From Leptospira alexanderi serovar Manhao 3 str. L 60 (GTDB lineage Bacteria > Spirochaetota > Leptospiria > Leptospirales > Leptospiraceae), in contig NZ_AHMT02000052.1 in NCBI RefSeq assembly GCF_000243815.2, positions 335,126-353,929 on the forward strand: a DNA stretch of 18,804 nucleotides, read 5' to 3'. The translations under genes and the position numbers were made by a program. Positions 10,001 through 16,117 of this stretch are shown here, in pieces (position 1 is the stretch's first letter; each line of letters starts with the position of its first letter). The notes below the pieces were generated by a model. It had not been told where the DNA came from, did not search any database, and saw only the letters and a list, made by a program, of their open reading frames with translations.

Positions 10001-11183
10001 AAATGATTCTCAAGGACCGGATATATTTAGATACAAATACACAGGCCAAGAAGAGGATCGAGACACAGGACTTTATTATTACAAATCGAGATATTACGAT
10101 CCGATGATCGGAAGATTTACACAAGCGGACAGCATCTTGGACACTAGTAGAGCGATGTCGATGGACTTGTATATGTATACGGAAGGCAATCCAATCAATC
10201 ATACAGATCCAAGTGGAAACAGCATTGGAATCGGAACAATTGCAGCGGTAACATTTCCGACATTTGCATTACCGACCATTGGAGCAGCGGCGGCAGTAGC
10301 TTCTGTAGTAGCGGTTTTTGCAGTAACCACCGCGTTATCTGTCATTGCGGTAGTGGCTGCCGCGTCTTCCATTGGAATGATGGCTGCGGGAGCGGGTCTT
10401 GGAGTAGCAGCTTTGAACATGGTAGGAAGTACGACATTACTAACAGCGGGAGCCGGAGTGGCGACGGTAGGAGCGGTAGGTAGTATGGCTTTAACATCGG
10501 GTATAGAATCGATTGGAATGGCTGGATTAGGAGTGGGCGTAGCCTCGTCCACCGCACTGATGTTAGGTGGTGCGATTGCTGGAACTGGTCTTGCGTTAGG
10601 GGGTGTGGCTTTGGCGGGATTGACGGCGGCTTCTTTTATTGTTGGTTGTACAGCTTTGGCTGTTGCGACCGTTGCTGGTTTTACTGCCACAGGTGCAGTT
10701 TATACCGCGATTGGTTTGGGTGCGCTTGCGATTGGTGTTGGAATTGGTTTGGGGTTGAGTTTGGTTGCTACGGCTGCTGCTGCGGCAGGCGCGGCAATCG
10801 GTTCGATTTTGTCTCCTTACGCTTTGCAAGGTTATCTTGGTGGTGGAGTATCTAAATCTAGTTTCAATAATATTCGTTGGGATGAGAAGAGCGCTAGGCT
10901 TGGGGGTTGTTACGGTGCTGCGATAACCTTTGGTGGGTTGTTGGCGGGAGGGATATATCCTGGTTATGTTGCGTTGGCTCAAACATATGCTATATTGGAA
11001 GAAGTAATGACTTATTCAAGTTATGCGGGTATTGCTTATGACATAGCTTCAAGCGATTGGAAAAGTTTAGGAGCAGACGTTACTGCATTAATTATAAAAA
11101 AAGCATTTAATAAAAGTGTGCCGGTTGGTTTAGGGCTAAAATATGCTGAGGCATCAGAAAAATACTGTAAAGGTGTTCAATGA
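4026..11183 (+). CDS. SpvB/FG-GAP/RHS-repeat polymorphic toxin (Tc BC-like), 2385 aa
   Basis: ATG 4026 has AGAGG 8 bases upstream. An N-terminal hydrophobic segment (residues 4-32) is a signal or anchor. An SpvB-type domain follows (FSYPIAVPPGAG, LGKGFSLEGI; about 45-300). Residues 385-840 hold about ten DxNxDG-type loops (DFNGDGKSDF at 448, DMNGDGLSDF near 500). Residues 1150-1745 hold YD/RHS repeats (YDPYGNPTQV, YDSLGRIL, YDASGNM). Two hydrophobic helices (1852-1899) interrupt the core before DHLGSVT (1955). The core closes with [14 protein letters not shown] and NPINHTDPSG (about 2060). After that come about 195 Gly/Ala-rich residues and a 123-residue tip from S2263. Known relatives form a hollow shell that cleaves off and releases the C-terminal part; whether this one does is inferred. 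The frame is intact over 7.1 kb. The tip's activity is not recognisable. Confidence 0.9.
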   Translation: MKLRFIGIVFVGVSILFVFNFSLLEGIRNFFSLALPSEETRIPQAMPKLNVDSFGKTSFSYPIAVPPGAGDVVPKLTILYYSSPSDGGILGKGFSLEGIPVVQVNPSYGWSESDTRFISSLGGEFVSDGSGNYFSKTQTSLKITRLAGGAWRIEEKNGTQYLFGTTIDSKIFAQVPDSGKVITWGLKSVRDPYGNGYDISYDSVGLGNGLLLPSSINYVHGNGRISFRYSNESSGFISVLFNSNVRQKHSKYLSNIDVYATDQNGSESRIESYSFDYVYDDTFRLLKTIQRSNYEPITLTYTNRSEDSLSSASINRSVSDGFSLTFRAIQEGLQGAYDTGVTACLCTANPACMATAGPWAIAICGWATQNIWDVHTNGVETSFAGALDIDGDTIPEYVRVLGPKNDQRFYVTDLRTGGDVLNSSLPIDSSPLGSSLNLTSTGRIFPGDFNGDGKSDFLIFEKSGVPIRIYWGPNFSDSGVGVTSFVPQTQDKRGDHFVADMNGDGLSDFVQANASLGLEVYLSNGSTLSYSQTLSFSNYGLEFQLFADLDKNGIPDFIRMEGLPGSRRLIVTFLSCNPNTNTLSVSGPDATLDESGTSFGDSGNRFFADTNGDGYLDFITMSSGTYIHQYHFNGKNFQTDNIWQYINNVSLLDEFGNPFLPGTYGYTDYDINHDGHMDRVTRSGETGYLVEIRRGDGSYSSPILVMLNQDTYVDINEDGETDRLRVSYFFFIVQIQVWFGPDDSYAWTDIDNNRMAIPTPTPDESASLSSTGYNNWKNKKEFTDLNRDGRADLVYYQNGQINVRLARLNSSGLVYYPLFADYSWNSGGFLQSLDFNGDGVTELVGVGSSPQNYSDWTPSPNPVLPSILIRQVPFRSNATLEILRFEPKIPDGLVQNIYQGTDSNYIQVTKIEYDLKKNHLNSQPVGQRINPNAVTPVKPNVYPFLAPEPVVKSVSSYGWDGSNEYLIAKTDYTFSTPRFFRGSLKKSSLLGYETVAAFDSLTGTNTVRMFGYSDPDLAGLETSLTVSKSGVVIHSSTQNYSKSNLSNGRIWVRPVSSSESIYRSGVLFQSANTTFLYDANYNPTGKTSVIWGVSFSDVTVYDPLSFSLKPLSNTTYRDGQIVSYKEHIYNGNLISKVREKVDTNSFSESEFLSYDPYGNPTQVRDIRGNISSIEYDAVVHRFPIRVTNSFGHVTQKAYDLTRGLEITNTDSNGNITETKYDLFGRVVAVKLPGSTDWTKTIEYANTGSLTNARAKTTMVADANSTSWSEEITNLKDGVTVKRGSLVNGSVLTETTYKDKAGKILRKIDPHLEGQEILGVKDYEYDGNQDLIRVTSNDGMETTISYTGNTTTTVTRSGSEILSTLIEVKNGLGQTLSKTTNGKTIQYEYTAKGNVSRILDPEYGETLISYNFSGKQTSVSNTNSGTIQYQYNTAGDLIEERYANGTQVSLTYDSLGRILNKTATSAGGNQIHNFEYDLPSSGNGMGRLSRVTDELGPTEFGYDVRGNQTVVKKTIVREDNLVLLLEKRYNFQNKVTDVIYPEGTKISHKYSESGYLNGITLTPNDGSTSEHPLVSYRGPVIEGNRVKIIKELGNGSWTDIYVDKITKRALETVTKSGVNIYENVAYSYDSKGNLSQIEDKVNNTRTQNFTYDDTNRLTSASGKYGTENYVYTDTGKLLQKGDKTFSYTDAAHRNAVTHVTSPGYIGDFGYDASGNMISRNGATLTYDGFQKMRRMDTIEQGTIEYDYDFTGTRIIKNRLMDGRKVITVGGLYEISYQAGMSPQHTLYFKGGGGELIGQWTTQTAVLRTNPTTAVIPFSSEWKTDLKGKLNGFYYKSLTRLAEARNFLRTNPRGVISGILILLILGICFVLLHRGDVVEGIQLKFLTPLTLISMLMFVTNCNGLLQGGGGEDPPWMFAPLVLPAGTPSFNTTPTQSGNSGIPLGGTPVNGFVFFNTDHLGSVTMAMDGYGNRLGGGEWGGASHVSYKPYGEVQRNDSQGPDIFRYKYTGQEEDRDTGLYYYKSRYYDPMIGRFTQADSILDTSRAMSMDLYMYTEGNPINHTDPSGNSIGIGTIAAVTFPTFALPTIGAAAAVASVVAVFAVTTALSVIAVVAAASSIGMMAAGAGLGVAALNMVGSTTLLTAGAGVATVGAVGSMALTSGIESIGMAGLGVGVASSTALMLGGAIAGTGLALGGVALAGLTAASFIVGCTALAVATVAGFTATGAVYTAIGLGALAIGVGIGLGLSLVATAAAAAGAAIGSILSPYALQGYLGGGVSKSSFNNIRWDEKSARLGGCYGAAITFGGLLAGGIYPGYVALAQTYAILEEVMTYSSYAGIAYDIASSDWKSLGADVTALIIKKAFNKSVPVGLGLKYAEASEKYCKGVQ
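10812..11180 (+). other. Variable toxin tip of the Rhs protein
   Basis: The last 123 codons of the Rhs gene, from SPYALQGY to KYCKGVQ, form the module that has a second, orphan copy at 11755-12171. Shared signatures are GG.SKSSFNNI.WDEKSAR near the start, DW.S.G.D near the end, and a cysteine in the last 6 residues. The middle parts differ strongly. Base use becomes more AT-rich than the upstream core. This is the expected pattern of a swappable effector tip. No catalytic motif was recognised, and the sequence is rich in Gly, Ala and Tyr. Confidence 0.65.
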
Positions 11184-11725
11184 AGTATAATATAATATTA
11201 TTAATTTCCTTTCATTTGGTAAATTGTTTATATGTTCTTCCATTCAAAGATAGAGTCTCGATTCCAGAAGATAGTAGCTCATTTTTGATATTCAATTATA
11301 AGGGATTTAGCTTAAACAAATACTCAAAGCATTTTATTTTGAAAGCTGATCTTAGATATAAAGATGGTTATATGACACAAGCTTATGATCTTATTCCAGA
11401 TAACCCATATTGGAGAACATATTATACTAATCCAGAAGATCTCCCATTTACAATGCGATGGCATACTGTGACAGAATACACATACTTTACAGAAGAATGT
11501 GAATATCGTATTCCAATTCCTGCTGGAATTTATAATCTTGAAATTGAATTTAAAAGTTTTGGTTTGACTGGTTATATAAGAAAATCTGTAGATGTGAAAG
11601 AACGAAATTCTCTTTATCTTGACTTTCAAAGATCTGAAGAGGATACGAATCGCATAAATCTTCAAATAGCTCATAACCTAACGAAATCGAAAGATAATTT
11701 AGAAAAGTGTATTTATAAAGATTAA
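11180..11725 (+). CDS. Putative immunity lipoprotein of the Rhs toxin
   Basis: ATG overlaps the Rhs stop (ATGA at 11180-11183), and AAAGG 6 bases upstream lies inside the toxin gene, so the two are translationally coupled. The 181-residue product starts with a short lipoprotein signal ending LVNC (Cys16). The mature part is a soluble, beta-rich domain with EECEYRIPIPAG (residues 105-116) and a C-terminal Cys followed by KD. The same ECEYR.P.PAG motif, lipobox and Cys/KD end occur in the gene after the orphan tip (12168-12835), so tip and lipoprotein have travelled together twice. An immunity role is inferred from this pairing and from the position right after a polymorphic toxin. A secreted accessory or co-toxin is the alternative. 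Confidence 0.7.
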   Translation: MKYNIILLISFHLVNCLYVLPFKDRVSIPEDSSSFLIFNYKGFSLNKYSKHFILKADLRYKDGYMTQAYDLIPDNPYWRTYYTNPEDLPFTMRWHTVTEYTYFTEECEYRIPIPAGIYNLEIEFKSFGLTGYIRKSVDVKERNSLYLDFQRSEEDTNRINLQIAHNLTKSKDNLEKCIYKD

Positions 11726-11745
11726 TTTTGGATATTTACTGAGAA

Positions 11746-12171
11746 GTGATCCTAAGTCCTTATACAATGCAAGCGTATGGGGCCGGTGGTTATTCTAAAT
11801 CGAGTTTTAATAATATTCATTGGGATGAGAAGAGTGCTCGTAAATGGGCTTGTTATGCTACTGCGGGACAACTTGCGGCGATGATTGGATACGGTGCTGC
11901 GTTTGGGGTACCAGCTGAAGGTATTCCTGGTTATGTGTATGGAACGTCGGGAGCAAAAGAAGGAAGTGTCGGTGCGTTTAAACTATTAGAAGGGCTGCCT
12001 TTATCTCGTGCAGTCCTTTATATTTCAATTGTGGGTACAGCCAACAGCGCAATTAAAGGTGATTGGGAAAGCGTTGGTTATGACATAATAGGTTACGGCG
12101 CGAAACTTCCAATTAGTTTAGCTGCTGATTATGTAAAAGGAACCGTTAGAACCTGTGAGGGTAAGTTATGA
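11746..12171 (+). CDS. Orphan Rhs C-terminal toxin tip
   Basis: GTG 11746 opens a 141-residue frame whose first residues (ILSPYTMQAY) match the Rhs tip (ILSPYALQGY), followed by GGYSKSSFNNIHWDEKSAR as in the intact protein. The C-terminal part again has GDW.S.GYD and a Cys close to the end. Homology begins abruptly at ILSPY, a TGA lies two codons upstream of the GTG, and the only purine stretch before it (GAGAA) is too close to act as a good ribosome-binding site. It is therefore probably a silent cassette: a displaced toxin tip that could replace the current one by recombination through the conserved junction. Its partner lipoprotein overlaps its stop by ATGA. The tip's biochemical activity is unknown. 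Confidence 0.7.
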   Translation: MILSPYTMQAYGAGGYSKSSFNNIHWDEKSARKWACYATAGQLAAMIGYGAAFGVPAEGIPGYVYGTSGAKEGSVGAFKLLEGLPLSRAVLYISIVGTANSAIKGDWESVGYDIIGYGAKLPISLAADYVKGTVRTCEGKL

Positions 12172-12835
12172 TTTTAAAAAAATACACGGTTTTATTTTGG
12201 GCATTTATAATATTGAATACTTGTGTAACTCCAGGAACAATCCAATTTTCCACAGAGGTCCAAGGAGTAGATAAAACATATATAAAATATAAAATGGGAA
12301 AATTTGAGAGAAAATATAAATCCAATTATATTTTGAATTCAGATAAATATGTTTTTAACTTTTCGGTTTATCTGAATAATAAGGGAAGGAGATTTTTAAA
12401 TATTTCTATTAAAGACGAAATGAAAATTAATCCAAATGAGGATTTTTTTATCATAAAAAGGATGGATTAGATAGAAATATCTTATCTCAGCTTTTGGTAG
12501 GAGATTTAAGAGATAATTTTATTGAAGATTGTGAATATAGAATGCCTGTGCCAGCGGGAAAAAATAAATTAATATTCTATGTAACGTTTCAAGCCTATCG
12601 TAGATCTGGAAGCTTAGAATCCGAATTCGATTTACCTCCCAATCATTCGATCCGTTTAAATTTTGTGCCTAAAGATATTGAAGTCGCATTTGTCCCATTT
12701 TCAGAAGAGGCGTTTAAAGATCCTAAAGATAGAAAGGTAATCTTGAAAAAGGAAAAGATCTTCGAAATCATCGCAAGCATAGAGCCGAACCCAGAGCCGG
12801 ACGAAGACAAACCCTGCGAGATCCCAAAGGATTAG
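12168..12835 (+). pseudogene. Second immunity-like lipoprotein, one frameshift
   Basis: ATG 12168 overlaps the orphan tip stop (ATGA) and has GAGGG 6 bases upstream. The first part (12168-12470) carries a lipoprotein signal ending ILNTC (Cys19). A frameshift in or near the A5 run 12455-12459 (or the T7 run 12443-12449) ends it early. The rest continues in another frame through 12835, with EDCEYRMPVPAG and a C-terminal Cys ... PKD end. Adding one base gives 223 codons (222 residues). It is clearly related to the lipoprotein at 11180-11725 (CEYR.P.PAG, Cys/KD end) but about 40 residues longer. The frameshift means the orphan pair is no longer protected, or the site is a sequence error. Confidence 0.7.
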
Positions 12836-12922
12836 ATTGAATAAACTGAGTATAATAGAGTGAGTTCCAAGAAACAACGACAAGATATTAACTACGAAGC
12901 GTGAGCGATCGAAGTGGAAATA

Positions 12923-12989
12923 CTGCAACGCACCATGAATTAAATGCAGAAATAGGAATATACGAAAAGCTTGAAATGGTGCGTTGCAG
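12923..12989. repeat. Perfect 14-bp inverted repeat with 39-base loop
   Basis: CTGCAACGCACCAT at 12923-12936 is the exact reverse complement of ATGGTGCGTTGCAG at 12976-12989. The arms do not extend in either direction. There is no following T-tract, so a standard terminator is unlikely. A mobile-element end pair, recombination site or structured RNA is possible. Confidence 0.7.
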
Positions 12990-13066
12990 ATTGAAACGAA
13001 GAGCGCGACTCTGCGGTGGAAGTTCGGAAAGATTTCGCAGAGGCACGCCCGCTTCGAGATGCGAGT

Positions 13067-13099
13067 TCCTAACCCCTAATTCCTAATCACTAACCCCTT
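13067..13099. repeat. Short degenerate CCTAA/CTAA tandem run
   Basis: Four CTAA units occur in 33 bases (CCTAACCCC, CTAATT, CCTAATCA, CTAACCCC), directly before the truncated RHS core. Imperfect and short; the function is unknown. Confidence 0.35.
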
Positions 13100-13104
13100 G
13101 GAAA

Positions 13105-13374
13105 ATGTATTTCTATCACCCGGATCATTTGGGATCTGTTACGATGATAACGGACGGAGTGGGGAACCCAGCAAGTGGACCTGAACCGGGAGTGAGTTAC
13201 GTTTCTTATGAGCCATACGGTGCGATTAACAGAAATGATTCGTATGGACCGGATATATTCCGTTACAAATTTACAGGACAGATCGAAGACAAAGACACTG
13301 GTCTTTACTATTACAAATCTCGTTATTATGAACCGAAACTCGGAAGGTTTTTACAAAACCCTACAATGCGTTAA
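13105..13374 (+). pseudogene. Truncated RHS core fragment
   Basis: The frame from ATG 13105 encodes [15 protein letters not shown], then [20 protein letters not shown], then [19 protein letters not shown]. It matches residues about 1953-2034 of the intact Rhs protein closely at both protein and DNA level. Homology stops sharply at about 13356, just before the core would continue to the NP...DPSG boundary, and the last residues (NPTMR) are unrelated. There is no ribosome-binding site and no upstream repeats. This is a core remnant left by deletion or recombination; it could still give homology for tip exchange. Confidence 0.8.
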
Positions 13375-13438
13375 TTTCTTGCGCTTTCTCGATGGGTGGC
13401 CTTTAATTTCCGTAATATTGCCAACTCAGAAGCATTCA

Positions 13439-13837
13439 ATGAATTCATTTGATTTAAAAACACAATCCGGAAGACTGAGATTGATCATTGCTGAAACAGG
13501 AATGACTCAGAGCCGATTTGGAGAGGAGGTTGGCATTTCCAAGCAACAGGTTTCCAACATTCTTTCGGGCGAACGAGATGTATCGGATCCAGTCGCTCTT
13601 GTGATCGAACATAAATTTGGATTTCGAAAGGATTGGCTTTTAATGAAAAATGGGCCACAAAAAAATAAAATGAACGCTTTCGATATTGCCGCTTTGGATG
13701 CGGAAAATACATTTCATCGCAAGCTGGATCGAACTTCTGGAGTCCGAAAGATGATCAAAGATTTTTTCCTGTTATCTCCCAAGGATCAGAAGATGATCAT
13801 AGATATGATAGGCAGGTTATTGAAAGGGAAAAAATAA
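13439..13837 (+). CDS. XRE-family HTH regulator (132 aa)
   Basis: ATG 13439 is chosen because the helix-turn-helix begins about 12 residues later; the longer upstream frame only reads through the RHS remnant. The HTH spans about residues 13-60, with recognition helix SKQQVSNIL (34-42) and scaffold GMTQ..FGEEVGIS. A GFRKDWLLMKNG segment follows, and the C-terminal part has a LSPKDQKMIIDMIGRL helix. The protein has the same architecture as the XRE protein at 15693-16076 (G...WLL...G; LS..D...I), so the two are paralogs. It is probably a DNA-binding repressor whose operator is not identified. It lies 65 bases after the truncated core and may belong to the mobile region rather than to the toxin locus. 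No strong ribosome-binding site is visible. Confidence 0.8.
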   Translation: MNSFDLKTQSGRLRLIIAETGMTQSRFGEEVGISKQQVSNILSGERDVSDPVALVIEHKFGFRKDWLLMKNGPQKNKMNAFDIAALDAENTFHRKLDRTSGVRKMIKDFFLLSPKDQKMIIDMIGRLLKGKK

Positions 13838-13912
13838 TCCTAATTCTTTAAAGCTGTCATCTATGAAAGTATCATACAAAAGAGTTAGAAATTCGAATGA
13901 GAAGTTTGTATT

Positions 13913-15038
13913 TTAAGAATTTATGTCTTTGTTAGAATTTAACTGAATATAATTTCTAAGGTCACGCGGGGATTTCCCGGTAAACCTAATACAAGCCCTG
14001 TGAAAAGAGGATGAAGAATTGAAACCGCATTCGAGAGCGATATTTAAAAGATTAAAATTAGATTTATTTTCATCATAATCTTAACTTCGTTTATTCTATA
14101 AAATTCAGAAAATCATTATATCGTTTACTAAGATATTTGTTTAGGTAGTAAGAAGCTTGATGAGTGGAAAGGCCTAAGTCTGCAGCAAAGTCAGGAAGTC
14201 TAAGTTCTTCGTCTTTAAACCTTTTGGAAGTTATAAATTGATTCAGTTTGATTTCCACATTTTCTAAATCGATACCCTCTAATAAATTGCGACCTTGAAA
14301 TTTTGTTTCTTCTTGAATTTCTTCAGAAATAGGGGATTCTTTCGGTTCTGAAACTATGTTTATAATCGTAGATTTAGATTTACTAAACAAAAAAGGACAA
14401 GCCCGTTCTAAAATAACGATATAGCAAAGCACTGATCCGGCTAACAATTCCGCAATAAAAAAGAAGTCTTTTCTATCAAGTAGCGTGCCAAGAAAATCTA
14501 AAACAAAACAGATAGAAATTAGGAATGAAATCAAAGGGAAGTTGAGGTAAACGATAGATTTTTGAGATATTAAAATCTTTTTGCAAGACCAAGCAGTAGT
14601 AAATACGGAAATCCCAAAACCAAGAACGTCTATGAAAGAAATAAAATAAAGCTTTGGAATCAAATACGATAATAGAATAGTAACGGGAATCGTTCCTAAA
14701 AGTTTTTTACAGTAATTCCAAGGATGGTCTAAAATCTCTAATACATAGCTGAAACAGACAAAAACGGCCGAAATGGAATATAACACTAAGCTATAATAAA
14801 ATCCGAATGTAATTTTGTTTTCGGTTCGCAAGTTTCCTTGGCCGAAAAGAATACCATTGTTTAAAATCAAAAATAACGCAATAGAATGAAGGACCGTTCC
14901 ATAAGATTTTTTAAAATCATCCTTTGAAAAAAGTTTTATAAATCCTAAAATTATACCGATAACCACACTAAAGGAGTGGAAGTAGGTAATAATTAAATCT
15001 ATAAGATTCTTATAATGATCTATTCCGAAAGTATTCAT
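13913..15038 (-). pseudogene. 7TM-AraC transcriptional regulator, two frameshifts
   Basis: The intact 5' part (15038 down to 14091) encodes about seven hydrophobic segments within residues 12-212, a polar linker, and the first half of an AraC-type DNA-binding domain (LPDFAADLGLSTHQASYYLN). It stops early at NDFLNFIE. The rest of the domain is still present in other frames: RINEVKIMM just downstream, and then [17 protein letters not shown] and [12 protein letters not shown], ending at 13913. Adding one base at the AAAA run 14100-14103 and one at the TTTT run 14067-14070 restores 376 codons (375 residues), the normal size of this spirochaete-type membrane-anchored regulator. It would have sensed an unknown signal in the inner membrane; as it stands it lacks the second HTH. 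Confidence 0.8.
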
Positions 15039-15129
15039 ATAAGGTATGGAGGAGAACTAGGTTCGATGGACGTTATCCTTAAAAGTGTTATCTACTCGTT
15101 GCTTTTCAAATTGATTGAGAGAAAAAATT

Positions 15130-15297
15130 CTACAGGTTTAATTTTTTTCTGATCGTTAAAATCTTACGGAAACTTGTGAATTTCAATATTGCCTCTCTGT
15201 CTTCGTCGTTTAATGATTTCCTTAAGATCTTTTCATACTCGTCTAAATCGGAATGGGAGATTTCTAAGGGCATTGATTGGAAACAATTGAAAACCAT
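15130..15297 (-). CDS. Small protein of 55 residues
   Basis: ATG at 15297 is preceded by AAGGA (reverse complement of 15304-15308) 6 bases upstream, a good ribosome-binding site. The product (starts MVFNCFQSMPLEISHSDLDE, ends RKKLNL) is charged and helical-looking, with an acidic middle (DLDEYEKIL, NDEDREAIL) and a basic end. It has no membrane segment. It lies just upstream of, and on the same strand as, the 7TM-AraC regulator. I do not recognise a family; a small regulatory or antitoxin-like peptide is possible but unproven. Confidence 0.45.
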   Translation of the reverse strand: MVFNCFQSMPLEISHSDLDEYEKILRKSLNDEDREAILKFTSFRKILTIRKKLNL

Positions 15298-15351
15298 GGC
15301 TTTTCCTTTTTTGGGGTTTAGGTGAATTTTTCCCTCAATTGAGAGGAGAAG

Positions 15352-15600
15352 TTATAAGAACTGGTTATTTAAAAAAAGCTGTAATGAGTTTGAAACTCTA
15401 AGTTGGTGAGTCGTAATGGAAAGGATGTAGTTTTCAAGATGTTCGCGGAAATTAATAAGTAGGGAGTTGAAAAACCGACTATGGAAATGGAATATTAGGA
15501 AAAATAAAAAACTAAATACTTTATTATAAAAAGCGGCCTTCTTTCCAATAGATTTAGATTTAGTTCTAAACTTAAATGACTGAATTTTCGAATATAACAT
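15352..15600 (-). CDS. Possible 82-residue membrane peptide
   Basis: ATG at 15600 has a near-perfect GGAGG (reverse complement of 15609-15613) 8 bases upstream, which is the main reason to list it. The product is basic at the N-terminus (KFRTKSKSIGKK), then has one hydrophobic segment (VFSFLFFLIF) and a polar C-terminus ending NNQFL. There is no recognised family, and low-complexity AT-rich DNA can give such frames by chance. Its start lies back to back with the XRE gene at 15693. Confidence 0.3.
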   Translation of the reverse strand: MLYSKIQSFKFRTKSKSIGKKAAFYNKVFSFLFFLIFHFHSRFFNSLLINFREHLENYILSITTHQLRVSNSLQLFLNNQFL

Positions 15601-15643
15601 TAGGATATCCTCCGGTTATAATCTGTTGAATTGGTCGAACTTT

Positions 15644-15662
15644 ATATTGAATAGTACAATAT
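15644..15662. promoter_or_regulatory. Dyad ATATTG-N7-CAATAT, candidate XRE operator
   Basis: ATATTG at 15644-15649 and CAATAT at 15657-15662 form a 6-bp dyad 31 bases before the XRE start codon. The position and symmetry fit autoregulation. A similar ATTG-N6-CAAT dyad precedes the next gene. The site is AT-rich, so chance is not excluded. Confidence 0.35.
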
Positions 15663-15692
15663 GTCAAATAAAAAAATTGATTAATGCAATAA

Positions 15693-16076
15693 ATGAATAA
15701 TATAAAGATCAAGAATCGAATAAGCATTGCCTTAAAATTTCTGAAAGAAAGTAGGGGTTTAAATCAAAATCAGATAGCTAAAAAATTAGGTGTAACACCG
15801 GGAACAATAACTCGCCTACGGAATGGTGAAAATACTCTTACTGAATCAATGGCTTTACTTTTTGAATATATTTTTGGTATTTCTTCTAATTGGTTACTCC
15901 GTGAAGAAGGAGATATCTTATTCTTTCCTGTAAATATTGGAAGTAAGGAAGATATTGATTTTCTTAATAGAATTTATAGTCGGAAAGGAATGAAAACGCT
16001 GATCGAAAATATTCTTCACCTATCTGATCGAGATTTAGCTGTAATTCAGGTAACTGTTGAAAAATTGAATTCTTAA
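15693..16076 (+). CDS. XRE-family HTH regulator (127 aa)
   Basis: The HTH occupies residues about 10-60, with [19 protein letters not shown] and recognition helix [11 protein letters not shown] (35-45). [13 protein letters not shown] follows, then a C-terminal helical part with [17 protein letters not shown]. The layout matches the XRE protein at 13439-13837, so they are paralogs. No strong ribosome-binding site is visible upstream. It is the first gene of a plus-strand set with the acyltransferase-like gene (76 bases after) and the 7TM protein; dyads upstream of this gene and of the next suggest that it may control both. Role: repressor or activator of this small set, by inference. Confidence 0.85.
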   Translation: MNNIKIKNRISIALKFLKESRGLNQNQIAKKLGVTPGTITRLRNGENTLTESMALLFEYIFGISSNWLLREEGDILFFPVNIGSKEDIDFLNRIYSRKGMKTLIENILHLSDRDLAVIQVTVEKLNS

Positions 16077-16117
16077 GAAGCTTTTTATTCTAATTTTGCG
16101 TAAAATCTGAAATAATT

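Larger units (their letters stand above)
12836..13104. other. Spacer between toxin cassettes
   Basis: No supported gene. The stretch holds a perfect 14-bp inverted repeat (12923-12989) and a short run of CCTAA-like units (13067-13099). Base composition is clearly more GC-rich than the lipoprotein genes on its left (GAAGAGCGCGACTCTGCGG). It separates the second tip/partner pair from the truncated core. Confidence 0.4.

Noticed and set aside
10199..10690. Minus-strand 163-residue frame rich in Ala, Pro and Thr
   Set aside because: It is the mirror of the Gly/Ala-rich codons of the Rhs tail (GGN and GCN read backwards); low complexity, no signal or ribosome-binding site.
12901..13086. 61-residue plus-strand frame
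   Set aside because: It covers the inverted repeat and spacer, has many Arg from GC-rich filler, no ribosome-binding site and no family pattern.
13208..13438. Upstream extension of the first XRE gene
   Set aside because: The extension reads the truncated RHS core in the wrong frame; the HTH protein starts naturally at 13439.
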